DNA of 64,000 bases from Paenibacillus sp. FSL R5-0912 (GCF_000758605.1 NZ_CP009282.1:5642001-5706000); one strand, 5' to 3'; shown: positions 43,466-53,312, numbered from the stretch's first letter. Program-made: numbers and translations. Notes: a model not told the origin generated them from the letters alone.

Positions 43466-43837
43466 ATGTATACAATATACTCACCGTTGCTTAAACCAAC
43501 CTTAAATCAGGCTATGGGCAAAGGGTCAGGGGACTGCAATTTTCAGTTTTCTCTTGTGCTACCATATTGTACAATAATGGGAGTAACTGCAATTTATTAT
43601 CCCCGCGGACGGAGTGATTCTATCACTATCAGCACAATCAAGAAATGGATCGTAGCCGCTCTAGTCTTTCTAAGCCTATTGCGTATTCTTTACTATTTAC
43701 TATCCAAGGTCGTATTCGAATACATAACGTTCTCAGATCCCTATAATAATATCTTTCAAATGATCGCAATGGGCATCATGCTTATTGTAGCGCTGGTCTG
43801 CACTTCTCTGCTGATTAATGACAAGAATAACGACTAG
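43466..43837 (+). CDS. Possible small membrane protein
   Basis: A 123-codon frame; the C-terminal 65 residues contain two membrane-spanning segments (WIVAALVFLSLLRILYYLL and IFQMIAMGIMLIVALVCTSL) and end NDKNND. The N-terminal 37 residues are not protein-like; the real start may be the ATG at 43577 or later, but no ribosome site decides it. Its stop region overlaps the end of a convergent gene by 4 bp. Function unknown. Confidence 0.45.
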   Translation: MYTIYSPLLKPTLNQAMGKGSGDCNFQFSLVLPYCTIMGVTAIYYPRGRSDSITISTIKKWIVAALVFLSLLRILYYLLSKVVFEYITFSDPYNNIFQMIAMGIMLIVALVCTSLLINDKNND

Positions 43838-44031
43838 CCGCTGCTGACAAACTGGATAATCCCGATACCCGCCATTGCCAGGAAGATTCCGAGTATTACC
43901 GCAAGCATGATCCAGACTACCTTTTTGGTGGACTGCGGGGGCGGGTTATAGTTCTCCATCACAGCAATCCGTTTCTCCAGCGCAGCAACCCGCTTCTCCA
44001 GTTCAGTTTTGTTATCCTCTGCTTCGCTCAT
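43834..44031 (-). CDS. Small coiled-coil membrane protein
   Basis: About 65 residues. A charged coiled-coil head (ELEKRVAALEKRIAVME) is joined by a Pro-rich linker to one membrane helix (VVWIMLAVILGIFLAMAGIG). GGAGGAGAGA lies before the start; GTG at 44037 and ATG at 44031 are both possible. Such DUF-type proteins sit in the membrane with the coil in the cytoplasm. Function unknown. Confidence 0.65.
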   Translation of the reverse strand: MSEAEDNKTELEKRVAALEKRIAVMENYNPPPQSTKKVVWIMLAVILGIFLAMAGIGIIQFVSSG

Positions 44032-44141
44032 TGCCACTCTCTCCTCCTTTCCTTTGGTTATATATTTTTAATTGTTTCATCATGATTCTGTAACTTATAT
44101 CCAGTTGCCTTCCCTTACTATGGACAAGGGAGGTGTTTGTA

Positions 44142-44906
44142 GTGGAAATTCTAAGAAGTGTTTGGTTAATGCTGCAACTTGTAGCTGGTCTTTGGGGGGT
44201 CACATTTAATTCTATGCCCGCACCAGCCGCTGATACAGGTGCTTCTGTGTCTACAGAGAACATTCAGACTTATCAATATAATTTGGATGAGATGCACGGT
44301 TGGAAGGTCACTTCTGCCGGTTCCGGGATGTTCAGAGCTGATAATGCGATCTACCAGACGGCCGATAGCGGCAAGACCTGGGATAAGCTCAGTGATTCGG
44401 AGAACGGAACCTTACCGTCCGGACCGGTTGGAGCATTTACATTCAGTAGTGCGGATAACGGCTGGCTAACCATCAACACTCCGCAGCCAGGGACGCAGCG
44501 GCTGTACACAACCGGAGATAGCGGAGCGCACTGGACCCAAGAGAAGCTTGAAGTGCCTGATCAGTACGCCTCTTCCATGTTTGATCCTGCACCGCCTGTT
44601 TTCTTCAGCTCAACATCCTATGGAATCATGATTCCGGATCACCCGGAGATACAGAATGCACAGGGCGGAAACACTTCGTTTTTCCTTTTTTTCGTAACCC
44701 AAGATTACGGGCAGCACTGGAATGCTATAACTGACCCTACCGCGGGTACATGGAACAGTTTGTCCTGGGACGCTGCTGAAATTCAGGATAAGGAGCATTA
44801 TTCTTGGGAAATCCGTATTGGCCATGCCCTTTGGACTTCACCGGACGGCAAGCAATGGGCTACCTCCACGGAAACAGCACATCAAAGATCTTCGTTCCAT
44901 AAATGA
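44142..44906 (+). CDS. Exported BNR/propeller-like protein
   Basis: 254 residues from a GTG that follows AAGGGAGG. A hydrophobic export segment (LRSVWLMLQLVAGLWGVTF) starts it. The rest has Asp-box-like repeats: YQTADSGKTWDKL, YTTGDSGAHWTQE and VTQDYGQHWNAI. These are the SxDxGxTW loops of sortilin/YCF48-type beta-propellers. Only about half a propeller is present, so it could be a small or truncated member. Surface location inferred. Confidence 0.7.
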   Translation: MEILRSVWLMLQLVAGLWGVTFNSMPAPAADTGASVSTENIQTYQYNLDEMHGWKVTSAGSGMFRADNAIYQTADSGKTWDKLSDSENGTLPSGPVGAFTFSSADNGWLTINTPQPGTQRLYTTGDSGAHWTQEKLEVPDQYASSMFDPAPPVFFSSTSYGIMIPDHPEIQNAQGGNTSFFLFFVTQDYGQHWNAITDPTAGTWNSLSWDAAEIQDKEHYSWEIRIGHALWTSPDGKQWATSTETAHQRSSFHK

Positions 44907-44917
44907 CAACCGAAACT

Positions 44918-45187
44918 CTATTTTGCTCTTCTGCGCGCTAATAGCCAATCGAACAATAAACCAAACCCTAACCAGAAGAAGAAGTGAATGCCGTATAGTA
45001 TACACTGGAACAGAAGTTCATTATCCATGTTGTAATGCAGATCTGTCAGCTGAGGATTAAGCCATAACAGCAAAGGACTTGTCAAAAAAAGCAGCAGGTT
45101 TTTATCATCTTGTCCTGACAGATTAATCATACTTACCGCTACAGACAGGACCGGCAACCACAAACCCAATCTCTTAATTAATTTCAT
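44918..45187 (-). CDS. Small membrane protein
   Basis: 89 residues with three hydrophobic segments (LWLPVLSVAVSMINL, LLLFLTSPLLLWL and FFFWLGFGLLFDWLL) and a basic ARRRAK end. GGAGGG precedes the ATG. Convergent with the propeller gene, 12 bp between stop codons. No family recognised. Confidence 0.6.
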   Translation of the reverse strand: MKLIKRLGLWLPVLSVAVSMINLSGQDDKNLLLFLTSPLLLWLNPQLTDLHYNMDNELLFQCILYGIHFFFWLGFGLLFDWLLARRRAK

Positions 45188-45237
45188 TTAAGTCCCTCCA
45201 TTTACTAAATACTACCATATAATGATAGGCGGGGCCC

Positions 45238-45501
45238 ATGACTATAAATCTTAATGCTTTTGACTATAACGCCTCCAAAACCTCCAACCATGCAATGACC
45301 GTGGCCATGGCGATTGAATGCAAGGACAGCAATACTCAAGTATTCGCCGTCACACCTGGTTTCACCAAGACGGATTTGAACGGCAATGCCGAAGGCGGCA
45401 AATCCAAAGCTGACGGTGCAGCTATTATTGTCGGCTACGCAACGGATGGTAAACGGCATAACGGTGAGTTTCTCGATGTAAATGGTGTTTATGTCTGGTA
45501 A
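45238..45501 (+). pseudogene. C-terminal remnant of a short-chain dehydrogenase (SDR)
   Basis: The 87-codon frame contains the SDR active-site helix YNASKTSNHAM, followed by the VFAVTPGFTKTDLNGNA segment (PGxxxT) and a C-terminal NGVYVW. In SDRs the YxxSK motif lies near residue 150, so the Rossmann N-terminal half is missing. The frame begins just before the Tyr with no ribosome site. Inactive remnant. Confidence 0.8.
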
Positions 45502-45551
45502 TGAAAAACGCCCGCCAACGGATTACGGTTGACGGGCCACAATATAATAGA

Positions 45552-45998
45552 CTAGCGTGTCACTTCCATGAAAAACTGCTGTAAATCCAATTCGGATTTT
45601 ATATTTTCAATCACATTTTTCAAACCAGGAACCCAGAGCAATGTATCTTGCCGAATATAGTTTAAAACTAAGGCGCAACTCCGTTCAAATTTTTCAATAT
45701 GGGGGCTGTGCTCATTTTTCAAAACTTTTCTGATCTTATCTGCTAATTCTATATAATCAGAGTCAATGTGATCTTGCTTATTTATTTCAGCGGGTTTTAA
45801 TTTAGACCAGGCTTAAGCTCCTCCAGCCACTACTTCTTCAGATCCCTCCACATATTCCAGAGACGAATCCTCGTTAATGAATTCATTAATCCGCGCCTCT
45901 AAACCTTTGAAAGTTTGGACAAAATCAATTACGTCTTCCAAAAAGACACCTCCCAAATAGATAAGAAGATGTGATTTTCCGCTGCTGTAAAATTCCAT
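45552..45998 (-). pseudogene. Unknown gene interrupted by an in-frame stop
   Basis: Reading from ATG at 45998, 61 codons (MEFYSSGKSHLLIYLGGVFL and onward) end in TAA at about 45815. The same frame then continues open for 86 codons with protein-like sequence (AWSKLKPAEINKQDHIDSDY, SALVLNYIRQDTLLW-type segments) to TAG at 45552. The whole 149-codon frame looks like one gene with a nonsense mutation. Size and acidic character would fit an immunity-type protein, but I do not recognise it. Confidence 0.5.
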
Positions 45999-46396
45999 CA
46001 GTTAGCAATCACAATCTTATGTAATTCCAGTGTATCGCATTTTGAAACAAAAATATATTGTGAAAATTTGAACCTTCTCCAGAAACTCACATTAGATGCT
46101 AAAACAAACCGATAGAGAGCGAACCATTCCAAGCGAAGACGTTTAATCAGTTTGATAAAATTCACTACTGCAATCATTGCTACTATGAAGGATGCCGCGA
46201 AGCCAATTAACATTAGAAGTAAATCGTCAGAACTCAACAAATCAGGCATTGGAACAGTCCGATTCCGAAGGCTTGTTTATAGCTAATCCCATCCATCATA
46301 ACCGATCACGACAGGAGTAGGGCTGAATAAACGGCTTTTTATCGTGTCCTTGAAGAGGAGATACAGGATTAATGCAGGCAACACGGCTAATATCAT
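45998..46396 (-). pseudogene. uppP: Decayed undecaprenyl-diphosphatase gene
   Basis: Three pieces in different frames match UppP/BacA in order: VLPALILYLLFKDTIKSRLF, then ISYKQAFGIGLFQCLI, then LLMLIGFAASFIVAMIAVVN with LEWFALYRFVLA. The conserved PGxSRSG region between the second and third pieces is deleted. The N-terminal third is missing. A functional copy must be elsewhere, since the activity is normally needed for wall synthesis and bacitracin resistance. Confidence 0.75.
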
Positions 46397-46534
46397 ATGA
46401 ATGATGTTTAATTTACCAGTATACGGGGGACATCATTATTTCCAAATCGATTGACCTTACATTCTTCCATTCAGCATGACATATTTGTCACATTGATCAT
46501 TCTTGTATTCATGGAGTGATAAGCACCCTGCTTG
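46397..46534. other. Spacer downstream of the kdp operon
   Basis: About 140 bp with no gene or clear terminator. The kdp operon ends at its left border 46535. Confidence 0.4.
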
Positions 46535-48883
46535 TTATAAATCATGAGCAGACAGATCTTCACGCTTGATATAAGGATCGTAGTTAGCCACGATCAGAAT
46601 ATCCATATGTCTTGCCGTACGGAGCAGTTTTTGAATAACCGTTCCTTCCCATATTCTTCTCCACACTGGGCGGTCACATTGACCAATAATTAGTTGGGTG
46701 GCCCGGTGCTTATCAGCTTTCTCCTGAATCACTTCAGCCAGCTTGGCGGAAGGAGCCGAGAGGATCATTTCGAAGTTTCCTCCCAGCCGTAGGGTCAGGT
46801 TCTCAATCGAATCCTTTTTCTTTCGTTCCTCTTCTGTCATCTCTTTGCCTGCATGTACGTACAACACGATCCATTCAGCTTTCATGCGAAAGGCGGATCT
46901 GAACCCCCGGCGGATAAGTTTTTCTGCATTCGGACTCAGCTTGACACAGACAAAGATCACCTCCTGCTTATTCCATGGTCCACGCAATGAATTTTTACGC
47001 TCCCATGATTCCAGACGCTCATCTACATCATCTGCGATCTCCCGAAGTGCGAGTTCCCTTAAGGCAATTAAATTTCCGATTTTGAAAAAGTTGCCCAACG
47101 CCTGATCTATTTTTTCCCGGGCATAGATCTTCCCCTCCTTCATTCGGGCTTGCAGCGCCTGAGGCGCCACATCGATGAGCTCGACCTCATCCGCCAGACG
47201 CAGAATGGAATCCGGCACCGTCTCTCTTACCCGAACTCCTGTAATTTGTGCTAAAGCATCATTGAGGCTCTCCAGATGCTGAACATTGACGGTGGAAATC
47301 ACAGAGATCCCGGCATCTAGAATTTTAATGACATCTTCATAACGCTTTCTGTTGGCGCTCCCTGGGACATTGTTGTGGGCCAGCTCATCCACGAGAACCA
47401 GTTCTGGGTTTCGCCGGATAATGGCCTCTGTATCCATTTCCTCCAGTACCGTATCTGAGTATTTAATTTGGGCTCTCTCAATGAAAGGCAGTCCGGCTAC
47501 TTGCTGTCCAGTCTCCAACCGGCCATGGGTTTCCAGAAGTCCGATTACCACATCTACGCCCTTCTTCAGCAGGTGATTGCCTTCCCGCAGCATGGTATAC
47601 GTCTTGCCGACACCAGGAGCTGCGCCAATCAAAACCTTGAACCGACCCCGCTTGATTCGCCCAATCTTCTCATCTACTTCCCGCGAGCTGAGCCGGTGAT
47701 ACCTCGAATTGTCCACCGGAGCTGCCAGCTTGGCTGGCATAATCCTCTCCCCCTGATGCTCCGCCCGGTCGGCAACCATAAAGATATCCATATTTGTGGA
47801 CTTGCGGAGGATATCATTGACCACTGAGCCTTGCCAGAACTCCTGCCACCTGGATTGACGGGAATGTCCTAACACAATCCGGGTCACATTGTGCTCAAGG
47901 GCGTAGCGGATCAGACGGTCCGGCAATCGTCTCCTTGAATGGAAGGATAGCTCCTCGAAGTCTGCCCCAACCTTCTTAGCAAGCTTAACGAGCGAATCCT
48001 TAAAGGCGGCCTGTTCCTTCGTCAGCGGATGCTTCCTGCTCACAAAGGTAACCACAATCAGCTCTCCGTTCAGCCGCTTGGCGACCTGCTGACCCCGCCG
48101 CACATAAATGGAGCCATTCCAGTGATATTGGGTAGATACCAGGATGCGCTCCGCCGCTCCTGAAGGTCCAAGCATACCCATCTGCTCCCGGTGCTTCTCC
48201 AGGGAGTCATTCACCCCTTCGGCTACCAGCCGGAGGGCAAGCTCCCGCAGCACGCCCAGCGTTCCCCGCTGAAACAGGGGAGAGGCCTTGCTGTTTCGCA
48301 CATGTCCTTCCGATACACGCTGAAGCAGCGTTTCCGGGGTAACATCGATCAGTCTGATCTCATCTGCAATCTCCAGCGTGTGCGCAGACACGGTTTCTTC
48401 TACCTGAATGTCCATGAATTTCTGAACAAGCTCCCTGACGTCTTCCAGCTCATACACATTGACAGTCGTCATGACGCTGATTCCATGACTCAGCAAGAAA
48501 TGGATATCCTCTAATCTTGTCGGCCGCTCTGCACCTTGCCGGTTCCGGTGAGCCAGACCATCTACCAGCACGACCTCAGGATTCCTGCTAAGGATAGCCT
48601 CTATATTCAAATCCTTTTTTTCCATGCCTGCTTTCGTCCAATGAATACTTGGGATCCGTTCCAGTTCACCCACCTGTTCAATAGTTTCCGGGCGCTGCAG
48701 GGTAGAGACCGCACAGATTACCACGTCTATTCCCTGCTGTTGAAGCGTCGTACCTTCCCGCAGCATATGATACGTTTTACCCGATCCGCTTACAGCACCA
48801 ATGAATATTTTGAGCCGTCCACGATGCAGCTTGGAGATGGACAACAATATTTCCTCTGGACTTTTCCGTTTGAAGTTCTCCAC
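46535..48883 (-). CDS. Tandem KdpD sensor/USP protein without histidine kinase
   Basis: About 782 residues made of two consecutive KdpD N-terminal modules. Module 1 has Walker A GAVSGSGKT and a degenerate Walker B VLVDGLAHRN. Module 2 has GAAPGVGKT and the canonical LVLVDELAHNNVPGS. Each is followed by a universal-stress-protein domain, with GHSRQSRWQEFWQGS in the first and GQCDRPVWRRIWEGT in the second. No membrane helices, HisKA or ATPase domain follow. The frame opens at a TTG (48922), but GGAGGGAAAGG precedes the GTG at 48883. It is the last gene of the kdp operon. A role in sensing (ATP, or c-di-AMP via the USP domain as known in S. aureus KdpD) is inferred. Confidence 0.85.
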   Translation of the reverse strand: MENFKRKSPEEILLSISKLHRGRLKIFIGAVSGSGKTYHMLREGTTLQQQGIDVVICAVSTLQRPETIEQVGELERIPSIHWTKAGMEKKDLNIEAILSRNPEVVLVDGLAHRNRQGAERPTRLEDIHFLLSHGISVMTTVNVYELEDVRELVQKFMDIQVEETVSAHTLEIADEIRLIDVTPETLLQRVSEGHVRNSKASPLFQRGTLGVLRELALRLVAEGVNDSLEKHREQMGMLGPSGAAERILVSTQYHWNGSIYVRRGQQVAKRLNGELIVVTFVSRKHPLTKEQAAFKDSLVKLAKKVGADFEELSFHSRRRLPDRLIRYALEHNVTRIVLGHSRQSRWQEFWQGSVVNDILRKSTNMDIFMVADRAEHQGERIMPAKLAAPVDNSRYHRLSSREVDEKIGRIKRGRFKVLIGAAPGVGKTYTMLREGNHLLKKGVDVVIGLLETHGRLETGQQVAGLPFIERAQIKYSDTVLEEMDTEAIIRRNPELVLVDELAHNNVPGSANRKRYEDVIKILDAGISVISTVNVQHLESLNDALAQITGVRVRETVPDSILRLADEVELIDVAPQALQARMKEGKIYAREKIDQALGNFFKIGNLIALRELALREIADDVDERLESWERKNSLRGPWNKQEVIFVCVKLSPNAEKLIRRGFRSAFRMKAEWIVLYVHAGKEMTEEERKKKDSIENLTLRLGGNFEMILSAPSAKLAEVIQEKADKHRATQLIIGQCDRPVWRRIWEGTVIQKLLRTARHMDILIVANYDPYIKREDLSAHDL

Positions 48884-48973
48884 TTGGCCTTTCCCTCCAC
48901 AATATACGCAAAGATCCGGCAAGAAATACTTGCCGGCGTCTTCGTGTATAACTTGATTAATCCCTTATTAATT

Positions 48974-49546
48974 TCATTTTCCACTAACCGTCTTCTGCAC
49001 ATCGATATTGAGCATAAGAACATTGACGGTCAGTTCACCAAAGATTCCAAGCTCTCTTTCTTTGGTATGTTGTGCGACCAGCGCATTCAACTCAGCTTCC
49101 GGTATACCCGTACTTTTACTGATACGCGGTATTTGAACCTGAGCAGCCTCCACACTGATATCCGGATCTAATCCGGATGCTGAATTGGTGATCAGGTCAA
49201 CCGGCAGCTTGGATACAGGCACACTAGGGTTCTCCATCTTCCAGGCGTCTACGGCTGCCTTCGTACGGTCCAGCATGTCGGGATTGGAAGGCGCATAGTT
49301 TGGTGTACCGGAAGATGCGGCATTGTATTCAATACTGGATACCCGGCCATGAAAGTAACCGGGAGAAGTGAAATTCTGTCCGATCAGCTTAGAGCCGATG
49401 ATTTCATGGTTATCATTATAGATTAAGCTGCCATCCGCTTTCTTCGGCATCACTGCCTGGGCGATCCCGGTCACAACCAGCTGATAGGCCAGAACGATGA
49501 CCATGAGTATGATACTTGTTCTTATTGTAACAGCTATGCTCTTCAT
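48974..49546 (-). CDS. kdpC: Potassium-transporting ATPase subunit C
   Basis: 190 residues, one N-terminal membrane helix (residues 8-32). Conserved KdpC features are GSKLIGQNFTSPGYFHGRVS, a DLITNSASGLDPDISVEAA block, then VQIPRISKSTGIPEAELNALV and a C-terminal NVLMLNIDV. KdpC stabilises the KdpA-KdpB complex and aids ATP or K+ binding. AAGGGTGAATGAG precedes the ATG. It lies 15 bp after kdpB. Complete. Confidence 0.97.
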   Translation of the reverse strand: MKSIAVTIRTSIILMVIVLAYQLVVTGIAQAVMPKKADGSLIYNDNHEIIGSKLIGQNFTSPGYFHGRVSSIEYNAASSGTPNYAPSNPDMLDRTKAAVDAWKMENPSVPVSKLPVDLITNSASGLDPDISVEAAQVQIPRISKSTGIPEAELNALVAQHTKERELGIFGELTVNVLMLNIDVQKTVSGK

Positions 49547-49561
49547 TTCTCATTCACCCTT

Positions 49562-51589
49562 CTATACCCAAAATTGGACAATCAAGTCAATCAGTTTGAT
49601 TCCAAGGAATGGAACAACTACGCCGCCCAAGCCATATACAATCAGGTTGCGGCTCAGGAGCTGCGATGAGCTCATCGGCTTGTAAGCAACCCCCTTCATA
49701 GCCAGAGGAATCAGCAGCGGGATAATGACTGCGTTGAAAATCAAGGCCGAGAGGATAGCAGAGAGAGGGGAATGCAGTCTCATCACATTTAATACTTCCA
49801 TTTCAGGAATGGCCACCATGAACATTGCCGGGATAATCGCAAAATATTTGGCGATATCATTTGCAATACTGAATGTGGTTAAGGCTCCGCGGGTCATCAA
49901 CAACTGCTTGCCGATCGAGACCACTTCAATGATTTTGGATGGATCGGAATCAAGGTCCACCATGTTGGCGGCCTCTTTGGCAGCAACTGTTCCGCTGTTC
50001 ATGGCAATCCCTACATCTGCCTGAGCCAATGCTGGAGCATCATTGGTGCCATCACCTGTCATGGCTACCAGTTTGCCTTCCGCTTGTTCACGACGGATCA
50101 CGGCAATTTTGTCCTCCGGTTTACTCTCAGCGATGAAATCATCGACTCCGGCCTCAGCAGCTATAGTCGCGGCAGTCAGCGGATTGTCACCCGTACACAT
50201 AATCGTTTTGATTCCCATTCTCCGCATCTGCTCAAAACGTTCCTTCATCCCTGGTTTTACCGTATCCTTCAAGTAAATGAGGCCGTACATCGTCTGATCG
50301 ACAGCTACAGCAAGCGGTGTCCCCCCCGCCGATGCAATAGCATTGCTGTTTGCCAGCAAATCATCCGGGATCATCCCTCCCTGACCGGTAACCCATTGTC
50401 TTACTGCGTCTACCGCTCCTTTGCGGATATGGCGTCCATCCGGGAGGTCAATACCACTCATACGGGTCTCTGCCTTGAATTCAACGAACTCCGCACCTTC
50501 AGCTATGGACTCCTCAAAAGAGAGATTCTGATTCTTAATCAACTCCAGCACAGACCGCCCCTCTGGCGTCTCATCCCGGACCGAACTTAAGGCTGCCCAG
50601 GCGGCCACATCTTGAATAGAATGCTTACCGACCGGAATAAATTCGCTGGCCATACGGTTACCGTACGTGATCGTTCCTGTCTTATCCAGAATAATCGTGT
50701 TGATGTCCCCGGAGGCTTCTACCGCCTTACCGGACATAGCCAATACATTGAATTGAGTGACCCGGTCCATTCCCGCAATACCGATCGCTGACAGCAATCC
50801 ACCAATAGTGGTTGGAATCAGACAGACCAGCAGTGCAATCAGTACTGGAACCTCCAGACGGATATCCAAATAATCCGCAAAGAAAGGAAGGGTAATCACT
50901 ACAATCAGGAAAATAATCGTCAAACTGACCAGTACCGTATTTAAAGCAATCTCGTTTGGCGTTTTTTGACGTTTGGCCCCTTCTACCAATGAAATCATCC
51001 GATCCAAAAATGACTCGCCGGGATCACTGGTAATGCGGACCTTAATCCGGTCGCTGACTACCTTGGTTCCTCCGGTTACTGAACTGAAGTCTCCGCCGGC
51101 TTCTTTAATGACCGGAGCAGATTCACCCGTAATGGCCGATTCATCGACCGAGGCCAAGCCTTCAATCACTTCCCCATCCCCGGGGATCATTTCACCCTGG
51201 GCTACAATTACAACATCACCTTTACGCAATTCTGTGGATGGCACTTGCTTGACCGAGTTTCCACTGACCTTGTTTGCCGTGATCTCTTTTTTGGATTTCT
51301 TGAGCGAATCTGCCTGCGCTTTACCACGGCCTTCTGCCAGTGCTTCTGCAAAGTTGGCAAAAAGCACGGTGAACAGCAGTATGAACGCAACAGCCAGATT
51401 AAATCCAGAGGATACATCTCCGCCAAATGCCCCAGGTACAAAAACAAGAAGTAAGGTAATGATAAACCCCATTTCCACCACAAACATGATTGGATTACGC
51501 ATCATAATGCGCGGGTCCAGCTTGATAAAGGACTGTTTGGTAGCCTGCATGACGATATCTCTAGTTAATGCACTTTTTTTTGTACTCAT
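49562..51589 (-). CDS. kdpB: Potassium-transporting P-type ATPase subunit B
   Basis: About 675 residues. P-type ATPase features: TGESAPV, phosphorylation Asp in ILDKTGTITYGNR, the nucleotide-binding KGAVDAVRQW, CTGDNPLTAATIAAEAGVDDF and the hinge AMTGDGTNDAPALAQADVG. It hydrolyses ATP to drive high-affinity K+ uptake through KdpA. A start five codons earlier (51604) overlaps the kdpA end region; GGAGGAATATGAA precedes the ATG at 51589. Complete and intact. Confidence 0.97.
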   Translation of the reverse strand: MSTKKSALTRDIVMQATKQSFIKLDPRIMMRNPIMFVVEMGFIITLLLVFVPGAFGGDVSSGFNLAVAFILLFTVLFANFAEALAEGRGKAQADSLKKSKKEITANKVSGNSVKQVPSTELRKGDVVIVAQGEMIPGDGEVIEGLASVDESAITGESAPVIKEAGGDFSSVTGGTKVVSDRIKVRITSDPGESFLDRMISLVEGAKRQKTPNEIALNTVLVSLTIIFLIVVITLPFFADYLDIRLEVPVLIALLVCLIPTTIGGLLSAIGIAGMDRVTQFNVLAMSGKAVEASGDINTIILDKTGTITYGNRMASEFIPVGKHSIQDVAAWAALSSVRDETPEGRSVLELIKNQNLSFEESIAEGAEFVEFKAETRMSGIDLPDGRHIRKGAVDAVRQWVTGQGGMIPDDLLANSNAIASAGGTPLAVAVDQTMYGLIYLKDTVKPGMKERFEQMRRMGIKTIMCTGDNPLTAATIAAEAGVDDFIAESKPEDKIAVIRREQAEGKLVAMTGDGTNDAPALAQADVGIAMNSGTVAAKEAANMVDLDSDPSKIIEVVSIGKQLLMTRGALTTFSIANDIAKYFAIIPAMFMVAIPEMEVLNVMRLHSPLSAILSALIFNAVIIPLLIPLAMKGVAYKPMSSSQLLSRNLIVYGLGGVVVPFLGIKLIDLIVQFWV

Positions 51590-51614
51590 TTCATATTCCT
51601 CCATCCATAGCCTC

Positions 51615-53291
51615 TTAAGGTTTCAGCGTCAAGAATTCAGCAATAGGTCCCAGGGCAAGCGCCGGAAAGAATGTTAAGGCTCCGACAATTAGCACTGCAC
51701 CAAGAAAAACAGTGCCGAACAATGCATTGTCTGTACGGAATGTCCCAGAGGTCTCCGGTACAGATTTCTTGACGGCCAGCGAACCGGCTACGGCAAGCAT
51801 TGTAATGATTGAGAAATACCGGCCTATAAACATTACAATCCCAGTGGATATATTCCAGAACGGCGTTGCATCTCCAAGTCCCTCAAAGCCAGAGCCATTG
51901 TTGGCGGCAGATGAAGTGAATTCATACAGCGCCTGTGTCAGTCCGTGAAATCCGGGATTTGAGAGGGTATCCGACTGAGTCATAAGAGCCAGGGCCGTAG
52001 GCAATAGAATAAGCAGAGGATTGATTATCAAGGTAATCGCAATCAACTTCATTTCTTTACCTTCAATTTTTTTGCCGAGAAACTCCGGTGTTCGCCCTAC
52101 CATTAGCCCGGATAGAAATACAGCAATCATCGCATACATGAGCACATTGACAAAACCTGCTCCGACACCGCCAAAGACGGTATTCAGCATCATATTCCCA
52201 ATCGTTATTAGACCACCTATAGGCGTTAACGTATCATGCATCGTGTTGACTGCTCCGGTCTCCGTTGCCGTCGTGACCACAGAGTAAAGGGCAGACTGCG
52301 CCACACCGAACCGCATTTCCTTGCCTTCCATGGAGCCCTGCTGATGCTGAATGCCCAGAGCATTCATTACCGGGTTTCCGGCATTTTCACTGGCTAGCGA
52401 AATTCCCAGGAAGACAATGAACATCATTGCCATGGATACGAATAGTACCCGGCCCTGTTTTTTATTGCCGACCATTTTCCCATAAGTGAACGGCAGTGCC
52501 GTACCCAGCAGCATCATAAGTAAAATTTGCAGCAGATTGCTGATTGCACCCGGATTCTCGAAAGGATGGGCAGAGTTGACACCGAAGAATCCGCCCCCGT
52601 TGTTGCCCAGTTCCTTGATAGACAGGAACGAGGCAACCGGCCCGCGTGCAATCTCTTGTTTGACACCTTCAAGCGTATTGGCCACAGCTGTGGGCTCCAG
52701 AGTTTGCGGTACACCGAGAGCTACAAAAACAAACGCCAGGACAAAGGATACCGGCAGCAGAATGCGTGTAATTCCTCGAATCATATCCACGAAGAAATTC
52801 CCGAGTGGTTTCCCGGCTAAACCGCGGATAAAGGCAATTGCTACCGCAAGCGCTGAAGCCGGAGCAACAAACATCATAAACAGGATTCCTAGCATTTGCG
52901 ACAAATATGAAAGTCCGCTTTCGCCGCTGTAATGCTGAAGGTTGGTGTTCGTCATGAAGCTGATAGCTGTATTAAAGGCAAGTGTCGGCTCCATGGAAGC
53001 CACTCCGCTTGGATTTAACGGCAGGGCTCCCTGAAATCTGAAAATCAGATATACCAGTAGAATCATCACTGAGTTGCTGAGCACCACAGCCAGAGCGTAT
53101 TGCTTCCAGCTATAATTCTCCTTACGTATTCCCCCGATAGCATAGATAGGTTTTTCGATCCAGCCGAACCAGCGGTCAAGCCCTGTTTTCTCATAATTGA
53201 AGGCTTGCGCGATATACAGCCCCGCAGGACGCGCAAGCAGCAGAGAGAGTAATAAGGTTATTGCAATAGCGATAAAAGACATCGTTGTCAC
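51615..53291 (-). CDS. kdpA: Potassium-transporting ATPase subunit A
   Basis: 558 residues, about ten membrane helices. The four selectivity-filter loops are visible: TNTNLQHYSGE, NNGGGFFGVNSAHPFENP, TETGAVNTMHDTLTP and AANNGSGFEG. It forms the K+-conducting subunit, related to SKT channels. The start is GTG with AGGAGGG seven bases before it. Directly follows kdpF. Complete. Confidence 0.97.
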   Translation of the reverse strand: MTTMSFIAIAITLLLSLLLARPAGLYIAQAFNYEKTGLDRWFGWIEKPIYAIGGIRKENYSWKQYALAVVLSNSVMILLVYLIFRFQGALPLNPSGVASMEPTLAFNTAISFMTNTNLQHYSGESGLSYLSQMLGILFMMFVAPASALAVAIAFIRGLAGKPLGNFFVDMIRGITRILLPVSFVLAFVFVALGVPQTLEPTAVANTLEGVKQEIARGPVASFLSIKELGNNGGGFFGVNSAHPFENPGAISNLLQILLMMLLGTALPFTYGKMVGNKKQGRVLFVSMAMMFIVFLGISLASENAGNPVMNALGIQHQQGSMEGKEMRFGVAQSALYSVVTTATETGAVNTMHDTLTPIGGLITIGNMMLNTVFGGVGAGFVNVLMYAMIAVFLSGLMVGRTPEFLGKKIEGKEMKLIAITLIINPLLILLPTALALMTQSDTLSNPGFHGLTQALYEFTSSAANNGSGFEGLGDATPFWNISTGIVMFIGRYFSIITMLAVAGSLAVKKSVPETSGTFRTDNALFGTVFLGAVLIVGALTFFPALALGPIAEFLTLKP

Positions 53292-53312
53292 TTGAATCCC
53301 TCCTGAAATCGT

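Noticed and set aside
44012..44263. Minus-strand 83-codon frame opposite the propeller-like gene
   Set aside because: Shadow of the propeller gene start and of the ribosome site of the small coiled-coil gene.
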